Shown piece after piece: positions 58,468 through 64,000 of a stretch of 64,000 nucleotides of DNA. The number at the start of each line of letters is the position of its first letter. Position 1 is the first letter of the stretch. The position numbers were made by a program, and so were the translations under genes. Source of the stretch: Halosegnis rubeus (GTDB lineage: Archaea > Halobacteriota > Halobacteria > Halobacteriales > Haloarculaceae); contig NZ_QJOW01000001.1 in NCBI RefSeq assembly GCF_009184545.1, positions 620,001 through 684,000 of the forward strand, in the 5' to 3' direction. The notes under the pieces are model-generated. The model worked only from the letters and a program-made list of their open reading frames with translations. It was not told where the DNA came from and ran no database searches.

Positions 58468-58945
58468 GTCCGGTGAGCCACGCGAGAATCCAGAAGAAGG
58501 TGTAGCCGAAGACGCCGATGCGGAGACGGGTGCGCCAGTGGTCCATCCGGTCGCCGCCGATCTCACCGAGGAGCACGTCCTCGTCGTAGTCGTGATAGAG
58601 GTCGTGTTCCCACTTGGCGCGGAAGATACGGACGATGCCGGTGAACCCGAACGCGAGGAAGGCGTAAGCGGTGAGCCCGACGAACGCGTGGACGACGGCG
58701 TAGCCGCTGAACTGCGTGCTGTTGTCGCCGAGTCCGAACAGGCGGGGAGCCATCCAGAGGAGTAGCGGGACCGTCGTGAGAGTGAGTCCGGTGACGATGT
58801 ATTTCAGATGCCACGTCAATACGCCCCACGTTATCGGGTCGTTGTCGATCATAATCCACGCGCCGTAGAGGAAACACGGGAGGCTCACAGTCACGGCGAG
58901 CGCGACGACAGTGGCGATAGTCCCGGTCGCGACCATAACCGACAT
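58439..58945 (-). CDS. DUF7321-like membrane protein
   Basis: A 168-residue membrane protein with four helices (IATVVALAVTVSLPCFLYGAWIMI; LTWHLKYIVTGLTLTTVPLLLWM; YAVVHAFVGLTAYAFLAFGFTGIVRIF; LRIGVFGYTFFWILAWLTGLTRYAIRYL). His residues in TWHLKYI and VVHAFVG on helices 2 and 3 could bind haem, as in membrane cytochromes b, but no such proof is in the sequence. I recall DUF7321, found beside haloarchaeal bc-complex genes. Start at 58945 or 58936. Confidence 0.85.
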   Translation of the reverse strand: MSVMVATGTIATVVALAVTVSLPCFLYGAWIMIDNDPITWGVLTWHLKYIVTGLTLTTVPLLLWMAPRLFGLGDNSTQFSGYAVVHAFVGLTAYAFLAFGFTGIVRIFRAKWEHDLYHDYDEDVLLGEIGGDRMDHWRTRLRIGVFGYTFFWILAWLTGLTRYAIRYL

Positions 58946-59022
58946 GAGGGGCGGGCCGCGCTTAAGCGGTCGCGTTCGAAATCCCGACAAGAGTTTACCA
59001 ACCAAGGCCGAACGTTGGGGCA

Positions 59023-59907
59023 ATGAGTGACGCCCGTACCGACTCGGGCGACGACACGGTCGAGTCGGCTGTCCGGCAGGTCGACGAGGCGGAGTCGGAC
59101 GACTCGCTCTCGACCGAGGAACTGCGCGCACAGGTCGAAGCCGAGTACGACTTCGATGACTTCACGCCGAGCGACATGGCGCGGATGTCTCCCGAGGAGT
59201 GGGACGCCGTCTTCGACCCCGACTCGTGGATTACGGGCGATGAACTGCTCGAACGGCTGGAGGCCGACCTGAAGAGCCGCATCGCCTCCCGGGACGTGTT
59301 CGCGCGCATCGAGCGACTCGACAACCCCGACCGGCTGGTCGCCTACTCCGACGAGGGGTACGCGGTCGTCTACGCCGACGGGAGCATCGAGGGGGAAGGG
59401 ACCGTACTCCGAGACGTGAAGCCGTCGGTCGCGCTGTGTTCGATGGACGACTACACCGTCACGGAGCCGCCCGAAGACGCCGAGCTACCTGAGCCGACGA
59501 CGGTCCCCGAAGGCTCCGGCGAGTTCGGTAATCTGATGATGCAGCTCATCGCCGGCGCGATGTTCCTCTCGGGGCTCATCCTCGCGGGTGGAGCGGCCCT
59601 CTCGGGCGGACTCGGTATCATCAGCGGTACCATCGGGCTGTTGTTCCTCGTCGGTGGCTTCCTGCTCTTCTTCACGGTGGCGAACGCCCGGCTCTCCGAC
59701 CGGTTCCGCGCGGAGGAGTATCGGAACCGACTGCGCGCGGTCGGTGTCGGAGAGGACGAACGGCCGGAGTTCCTGCCCGAGAGTGCACGGGAAACAGCCT
59801 CGCTCGAAGCCGACGCCGAGCAGGCAGGCGGCGAAGCGGCGAGCGACGGGGAGACGGACGACGGGCCGTCGGCCGATGAGACTCCGGAAACGGAGTCTGA
59901 ACGGTAA
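59023..59907 (+). CDS. DUF7319-like membrane protein
   Basis: A 294-residue protein. The first ~160 residues are acidic and soluble (AESDDSLSTEELRAQVEAEYDFDDFTPSDMARMSPEEWDAVFDPDSWITG-like segment). Two membrane helices follow at about 185-235 (LIAGAMFLSGLILAGGAALSGGLGIISGTIGLLFLVGGFLLFFTV, in two parts), and an acidic tail of about 50 residues. I recall DUF7319 beside the bc genes. It may assist assembly; unproven. Confidence 0.84.
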   Translation: MSDARTDSGDDTVESAVRQVDEAESDDSLSTEELRAQVEAEYDFDDFTPSDMARMSPEEWDAVFDPDSWITGDELLERLEADLKSRIASRDVFARIERLDNPDRLVAYSDEGYAVVYADGSIEGEGTVLRDVKPSVALCSMDDYTVTEPPEDAELPEPTTVPEGSGEFGNLMMQLIAGAMFLSGLILAGGAALSGGLGIISGTIGLLFLVGGFLLFFTVANARLSDRFRAEEYRNRLRAVGVGEDERPEFLPESARETASLEADAEQAGGEAASDGETDDGPSADETPETESER

Positions 59908-59953
59908 GGGCTGAACGCAGGAAAGCCGCCGGATGAGGCGGACCTTCGGAGAA

Positions 59954-59960
59954 TTTATAC
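59954..59960 (+). promoter_or_regulatory. Promoter of the halocyanin/bc operon
   Basis: TTTATAC lies 28-34 bases before the halocyanin ATG (59988), matching an archaeal TATA box and a near-leaderless transcript. A hairpin CCGCC/GGCGG (59926-59941) lies just upstream. The genes that follow to 63834 have gaps of at most 44 bases, so this may drive most of the operon. Confidence 0.55.
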
Positions 59961-59987
59961 GCGGACAGGCCCGAGACTTCGACGTTC

Positions 59988-60608
59988 ATGAATAGACGGC
60001 AGTTTCTGCGAACTGCGGGGGGTGCGACGGCCGCAGCGGGAGCGGTCGCCGCGTCCGGGACCGCAGCGGCGCAGTCACAACAACCGGACTTCGGCGGGTG
60101 GCTGGGCGGTGTCGACGGTGGGTACACAGACGCCCGTGGCGAAAGCGAGGTGACCGTGGAGGTCGGTGCATCCGGTAACGGCGGCAGTCTCGCCTTCTCG
60201 CCGGCCGGGCTGTGGGTCGACCCAGGCACGACCGTCATCTTCGAGTGGACCGGCGAGGGTGGCAACCACAACGTAGTCGCACAGGAAGGCCCGGCGGCGC
60301 TCGACAGCGGCGAAACCGTCGGCGAAGCCGGTTACACCTACGAGTACACGTTCGAGGAGGGTGGAATCACGAACTACGCGTGTGCGCCACACCAGTCGCT
60401 GGGAATGGTCGGTGCGGTCGCCGTGGGCGGCGACGTGCCGACGGTGTCGACCGGCGGCGGCGGCGAGGCAGACCCCGAACACATGGGCGTGGCGATTCAG
60501 GCCCACTACGTCGGCATTGCGACGATTCTCGCCATCCTCGTGTCCATCATGTTCACGTTCTTCCAGCTGAAGTACGGTGAATCACCGAACGCGAGCGGAG
60601 GGACCTAA
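59988..60608 (+). CDS. Halocyanin-like blue copper protein, C-terminal TM
   Basis: A 206-residue Tat-exported cupredoxin (NRRQFLRTAGGATAAAGAVAASG signal, about 1-30). The type-1 copper ligands are His in GGNHNVVA, then Cys, His and Met in YACAPHQSLGM (C-x2-H-x4-M). The usual halocyanin lipid anchor is absent; instead a C-terminal membrane helix at about 170-195 (AHYVGIATILAILVSIMFTFFQL) holds it, so it is an integral subunit, likely the electron acceptor of the adjacent bc complex in place of cytochrome c. Confidence 0.93.
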   Translation: MNRRQFLRTAGGATAAAGAVAASGTAAAQSQQPDFGGWLGGVDGGYTDARGESEVTVEVGASGNGGSLAFSPAGLWVDPGTTVIFEWTGEGGNHNVVAQEGPAALDSGETVGEAGYTYEYTFEEGGITNYACAPHQSLGMVGAVAVGGDVPTVSTGGGGEADPEHMGVAIQAHYVGIATILAILVSIMFTFFQLKYGESPNASGGT

Positions 60609-60610
60609 CC

Positions 60611-61000
60611 ATGAGCTCGGGCAACAACACATACGGCGACATCCACCGGTACGAGCCAGCACGCGAGTCGACGGCAGCGGCGATTGCGATCGTCCTGCTG
60701 ACGGTGCTCGAAGTGCTGTTCATCGGTCTGTTCACCTACGGTCTCACGGCCGGCGGGTGGGGCCGTTCGGAGTTCGGGAACATGTTCCTCGGTGGGCTGT
60801 TGACGCTCACGCTCATTGACCTGGCGTTCATCCTCTTGTTGTACCGCAAGGAGTTCCTCCCGGACGTGATGATCGTGAAGAAGCGCCGCCGCAAGTGGGA
60901 GGACCTCTACATCCGGGAGGAGGACATGGACGGCGAGCAGCTCGGCGGTGACGCATGGGACAGCATCAAACGCGCAGTGTACCCCTACTACAAGAAATAA
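60611..61000 (+). CDS. DUF7318-like small membrane subunit
   Basis: A 129-residue protein with two membrane helices (about 25-48 and 58-80: AIAIVLLTVLEVLFIGLFTYGL and NMFLGGLLTLTLIDLAFILLLY) and a basic-then-acidic cytoplasmic end (KKRRRKWEDLYIREEDMDG). I recall DUF7318, always between halocyanin and Rieske genes. Two bases after the halocyanin stop and two bases before petA. A supernumerary subunit of the complex is the natural guess. Confidence 0.85.
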   Translation: MSSGNNTYGDIHRYEPARESTAAAIAIVLLTVLEVLFIGLFTYGLTAGGWGRSEFGNMFLGGLLTLTLIDLAFILLLYRKEFLPDVMIVKKRRRKWEDLYIREEDMDGEQLGGDAWDSIKRAVYPYYKK

Positions 61001-61002
61001 CA

Positions 61003-61839
61003 ATGCCACTTGACGAAGACAAATATCCGATGGAATCCGGGCGGCGACGGTTCGTGAAAGGCGTCGTCGGCTCGGCCGCGCTCGCCGGCGTCGGGACCGG
61101 CTCGGCGATGGCGATCGGTGCGACGACAAGCTCCAGCGGTATCGGGGGCGGGACGACGATGGCGATGGCCATCGAGAACACCGACGGTCCAGCGCCGCGC
61201 GGGATGCCGATTATCCCGCTCACCATCGAAGACGGTGAGCTACAGGGCGTCTGGCCGGAGGTCAGCGAGGTCACCAAGGGCGGACAGACGGTGAACGTTG
61301 CAGAGACGGAGTTGGGCGGCGTAACCTACTCCTCGCAGTGGTTCCAGTACTGCGGGGTCCAGACGTATCCGGGCACACAGCCGACCGCAGACCAGGACAA
61401 CACCTTCCGTGTCGGTGCCAGCGCCGGCTACGACTGGATGAGCGATCTCGAACCCGGCGAGCCGCTCACCGTCGATATGTTCGATGACTACGAAGAGTGG
61501 GGCAACGGCATCGGACAAAGCGGCGTCGGAAAGCCGGCGACAGGGCGCTGGCGGTCCGAGGACGTCGATCAGACGATGCCGATTCAGGTGCTCCGTTCTA
61601 CTCGTATCGAGGAGATGGCACAGGACGACGAGTTCCTGAGCGCCGCGACCGACCAGGGGTTCATCGCGTGGCTCAACAAGTGTACCCACTTCTGTTGTGT
61701 CCCGGGGTTCAAACAGCTCGAAGGCTCGGCGAACTTCGGCGCGGAAGACCGGGTGTACTGTCAGTGCCACCAGTCGGTGTACGACCCGTTCAGTCCGGTC
61801 CAGACGACGTTCGTGGCACTTCCACGACCGGAGGAGTAA
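61003..61839 (+). CDS. petA: Rieske iron-sulfur subunit
   Basis: A 278-residue Rieske protein with a Tat-like anchor (GRRRFVKGVVGSAALAGVGTGSA, about 13-35). The [2Fe-2S] ligands are in CTHFCCVPG (box I) and CQCHQSVYDPF (box II), with an extra cysteine in box I where Gly is common. The ~150 residues between anchor and cluster are an acidic insertion typical of haloarchaea. It passes electrons from quinol to the copper protein. Two bases after the DUF7318 gene. Confidence 0.95.
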   Translation: MPLDEDKYPMESGRRRFVKGVVGSAALAGVGTGSAMAIGATTSSSGIGGGTTMAMAIENTDGPAPRGMPIIPLTIEDGELQGVWPEVSEVTKGGQTVNVAETELGGVTYSSQWFQYCGVQTYPGTQPTADQDNTFRVGASAGYDWMSDLEPGEPLTVDMFDDYEEWGNGIGQSGVGKPATGRWRSEDVDQTMPIQVLRSTRIEEMAQDDEFLSAATDQGFIAWLNKCTHFCCVPGFKQLEGSANFGAEDRVYCQCHQSVYDPFSPVQTTFVALPRPEE

Positions 61840-61883
61840 CGTAGCTGGGATGAGTTTATGAACACACAGCCAAAGGGGCGACA

Positions 61884-62687
61884 ATGAGCTTAGAACGAAA
61901 AGACGAACACGACCACAAAGGGTGGATGCAAGAGCGGGATCTCACTCCCGTCGAGTCGATCTACCTGACGGTTCTGATGTGGCTGGACAAGCGGCTGCGC
62001 ATCGTTGATTATCTGGAGATTCTGGAGAATCTCTACTACAAAGTCAACATGCAGATGCCGAAGAGCCACACGGAACAGTACAACCTCGACAACAAGTTCT
62101 GGTACTGGTACCCGCTGTACGCGTTAGGGAGCTTCAGTACCATCGCGTACGTTGTCGCAGCAGTCTCCGGTGCGCTGCTCGGCTTCTACTACAGCCCTGC
62201 TGCCGCAGGGGCGTCCGGCTCACCGACCGTCGCGTACGAACAGATCACCTTCATCATGACCGACCTAAACCTCGGATTCTTCCTCCGGAGTCTCCACCGC
62301 TGGTCGGCACAGGTGATGGTGGCGGCGGTGTTCCTCCACATGCTCCGTGTCTACTTCACGGGCGCGTACAAGGAGCCACGAGAGCTCAACTGGATCATCG
62401 GCATCGTGCTCATCTCGCTGACGATGGTCTTCGGGTACACCGGGTACCTGCTCCCGTGGGACCAGCTCGCCTTCTGGGCGGGACAGATCGGCGTCGAGAT
62501 GGCGCTGTCGGTCCCGGTCGCCGGCGAGTGGGCGGCACAGTTGGTGTTCGGGGGATTCACGCTCACGCAGTCCACGCTGCAGCGGATGTACATCCTGCAC
62601 GTGTTCTTCCTCCCGTTCATCGCGACCACCGTGATTGCGATTCACATCGGCATCGTCTGGATGCAGGGAATCGCGGAGCCACACTAA
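61884..62687 (+). CDS. petB: Cytochrome b6-type subunit
   Basis: A 267-residue cytochrome b N-terminal (four-helix) protein. Haem histidines are paired on helix B (RSLHRWSAQVMVAAVFLHM, 13 residues between the His) and helix D (YILHVFFLPFIATTVIAIHIG, 14 between). The 14-residue spacing on helix D is the cytochrome b6 type. The position of the Cys that carries the extra covalent haem in chloroplast b6 (about the ...YWYPLYALGS region) has no Cys. A TATA-like GTTTATG lies upstream, so an internal promoter is possible. Confidence 0.94.
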   Translation: MSLERKDEHDHKGWMQERDLTPVESIYLTVLMWLDKRLRIVDYLEILENLYYKVNMQMPKSHTEQYNLDNKFWYWYPLYALGSFSTIAYVVAAVSGALLGFYYSPAAAGASGSPTVAYEQITFIMTDLNLGFFLRSLHRWSAQVMVAAVFLHMLRVYFTGAYKEPRELNWIIGIVLISLTMVFGYTGYLLPWDQLAFWAGQIGVEMALSVPVAGEWAAQLVFGGFTLTQSTLQRMYILHVFFLPFIATTVIAIHIGIVWMQGIAEPH

Positions 62688-62688
62688 C

Positions 62689-63450
62689 ATGAGCGACACA
62701 AACGACGACAAAGACGTAGCCGCAGACGGCACTGGTATCGTCGCTCCCGACGACGAGACGCCGACGTGGCGCGAGCGGAAGGAGCGAACCGAGGGACTCT
62801 CGCGGCTCACGTACGAGTACTTCGAGCGTGCACGCCGAGAGGACCAGGACCTGCGCATCGAGTCTGACTACGTCGAGCGCGACGTGCTCGCGTTCCCGAC
62901 GTGGCCACACGAGATGGTGCGGAACCTCGCCCTGACGAGCTTCTTTGTCGGGATGATAATCTTCCTGGCGGCGGCGCTCCCGCCCCACATCGGCGCGCCG
63001 GCGAACTCGACGCAGACGCCGGCCGTGATTCTACCCGACTGGTATCTCTACTGGTCGTTCGGTCTGCTCAAGCTGGGACCGCTCAACCCCGAGCTGTCGC
63101 TTTTGGGTGGCTCGAAGCTGATGGCCGACCGCGCGTACGGCGTCGTCGCGAACATCGTCGTGGTTGGGTTCATCTCCATCGTGCCGTTCCTCAACAAGGG
63201 CGCGGCACGGCGACCGGTCGAACAGCCGTTCTGGGCGGCACTCGGCGTCGGTGGCGTCGTGTTCGCGTTCACCATCTCGGCGCTGGCCGTCAAGAACCTC
63301 ATCTCGATGAGCAGTACCCTGCTGTTCGATCTGGCGTTCCTGCTCCCCATCGCGGCGACGTGTATCTCGTACGCCGTGCTGAAGTCGATGCGGGAAGGGT
63401 ACATGTTCGAGCTGAACCGTCGCTACTACCGGCTTCGCCCCCCGAAGTAG
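62689..63450 (+). CDS. petD: Cytochrome bc complex subunit IV-type
   Basis: A 253-residue protein equivalent to the C-terminal half of cytochrome b. An acidic N-terminal extension (about 1-60), then the DVLAFPTWPHEMVRN strand and membrane helices. The quinol-site motif is PDWY (LPDWYLYWSFGLLK), not PEWY. Three helices follow (VANIVVVGFISIVPFLN; FWAALGVGGVVFAFTISALAV; LLFDLAFLLPIAATCISYAVL). The ATG is one base after the petB stop. Confidence 0.93.
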   Translation: MSDTNDDKDVAADGTGIVAPDDETPTWRERKERTEGLSRLTYEYFERARREDQDLRIESDYVERDVLAFPTWPHEMVRNLALTSFFVGMIIFLAAALPPHIGAPANSTQTPAVILPDWYLYWSFGLLKLGPLNPELSLLGGSKLMADRAYGVVANIVVVGFISIVPFLNKGAARRPVEQPFWAALGVGGVVFAFTISALAVKNLISMSSTLLFDLAFLLPIAATCISYAVLKSMREGYMFELNRRYYRLRPPK

Positions 63451-63486
63451 ACAAGACTCAAACCGCTTCGCCCCCTTCTTGCGTAC

Positions 63487-63834
63487 ATGTCTGAGGACCC
63501 CGACAGCGACGCCGCCGGCGGCGGGCGCGATATCGCCGTGCCGATGGAGCTGTACAAGTCCATCACGGTGTTTTCGACGCTGTTTGCCGTCGTGTTCGTC
63601 CTGCTCGCGTTCGTGATGTTCGACGCGGCGACGCTCGACCGGAGTTTCGTCCGCGGGCTGGTGCAGGACGCCTTCGGCGCTGTCGGTCTCGGCGTCGGTG
63701 GCCAACCGTTGACTATCGCGTTCGCGCTTGTTGGGTTCGCGTTCCTCACCACCGGCTCTGGAATCTACATCGTCGGGTCGCGGTTCCGCGCCGAGGAGAT
63801 GGGAAATGCTAAAAACGAGGCGGACGAAACGTAG
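63487..63834 (+). CDS. DUF7315-like small membrane protein
   Basis: A 115-residue protein with two membrane helices (about 20-45 FSTLFAVVFVLLAFVMFDAA and 70-95 TIAFALVGFAFLTTGSGIYIVGS) and an acidic N-terminus. I recall DUF7315 in the bc operon. It follows petD by 36 bases. Function not known; likely a small accessory subunit. Confidence 0.82.
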   Translation: MSEDPDSDAAGGGRDIAVPMELYKSITVFSTLFAVVFVLLAFVMFDAATLDRSFVRGLVQDAFGAVGLGVGGQPLTIAFALVGFAFLTTGSGIYIVGSRFRAEEMGNAKNEADET

Positions 63835-63837
63835 ATA

Positions 63838-64000
63838 ATGGCCGACGAATTTGCAAAGGGGTTCACGATATTCATCAGCGCCGGGCTTGCGTGGATGACA
63901 CTCGCCGGCTGGTACAACACGCCGAGCTTCGAGGGAACGCAGCTGCTCGCGCCCAACCCGACCTCCGGGCTGACGGTGTACACGCAGGTTGGGCTAGTCG
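63838..64000 (+). CDS. DUF7314-like small membrane protein, 3' partial
   Basis: ADEFAKGFTIFISAGLAWMTLAGWYNTP and further residues of a membrane segment are visible; the gene runs off the right edge after about 54 codons. Its ATG follows the previous stop by three bases, so it belongs to the same operon. I recall DUF7314 at this place. Everything past base 64000 is unseen. Confidence 0.75.
   Translation, partial: MADEFAKGFTIFISAGLAWMTLAGWYNTPSFEGTQLLAPNPTSGLTVYTQVGLV

Overview
The window is ordinary chromosome from a halophilic archaeon (class Halobacteria). The evidence is high G+C, strongly acidic proteins with frequent D/E runs, Tat-type twin-arginine signals on secreted proteins, many genes whose ATG sits about 25-30 bases after a TATA-like box (leaderless transcripts), basal factors TFB, TFE and TFS, archaeal RNase P subunit 4, an archaeal SRP RNA, halocyanin, and many small haloarchaea-restricted families. 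I see no insertion sequence, phage, CRISPR array or tRNA. About 76 protein genes fill the window. No gap over 300 bases lacks a gene; the one long non-protein stretch (about 46.1-46.43 kb) is the SRP RNA on the minus strand.

Layout. 0-9.4 kb: a DUF790 (Bax1-like) nuclease cut by the left edge, an RNA m5C methyltransferase pair, a metallo-hydrolase, a small winged-helix regulator divergent from an F420/PPOX enzyme, TRAM and HTH proteins, and an SPFH/NfeD membrane pair. 9.4-20.3 kb: metG, a VTT membrane protein, mfnA-type decarboxylase, enoyl-CoA hydratase, an MFS carrier, tfs, trmI-nac, PUA and nuclease-fold proteins. 20.3-24 kb: a tightly overlapped lysine operon dapA-dapB-dapD-lysA, without dapE or dapF. 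24-32.5 kb: a GT2-flippase fusion, DUF84 NTPase, tfb, thrC, an amine-oxidase-like flavoprotein and small conserved proteins. 32.6-41.9 kb: carB and carA lie 4.4 kb apart on opposite strands. Between them is a cell-surface cluster: a DUF7096-like secreted protein, a DUF7345-like protein with a PGF-CTERM tail behind an in-frame TAG, a divergent membrane-anchored winged-helix regulator and a lipoprotein. An Lrp/AsnC regulator is divergent from carA. 42-46 kb: an ABC exporter and idi. 46-56 kb: SRP RNA, MscS channel, yhbY-rnp4, two glycosyltransferases, an epimerase, trm56 and the tfe-DUF2110-lipoprotein series. 56-64 kb: acyl-CoA dehydrogenase, nth, Nudix, then a cytochrome b6f-like respiratory operon (halocyanin, small membrane protein, Rieske, cytochrome b, subunit IV and two more small membrane proteins) cut by the right edge.

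Most notable observations. (1) An identical 15-bp element precedes both carA and carB, in the same orientation and just upstream of each TATA box; the carA copy also lies in the lrp promoter. This suggests an Lrp-controlled pyrimidine/arginine regulon. (2) The surface cluster pairs secreted DUF7345-type domains with a membrane-tethered DNA-binding protein, and has a tandem 10-bp repeat in its divergent promoter. (3) One of the two paralogues has a TAG exactly where the other has Trp, cutting off its archaeosortase anchor. (4) Several near-perfect palindromes sit at promoters. (5) The bc-type complex has PDWY in place of PEWY, a split b6/IV organisation, and no obvious Cys for a covalent b6-type extra haem. 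Family names with DUF numbers were recognised from memory and were not searched.
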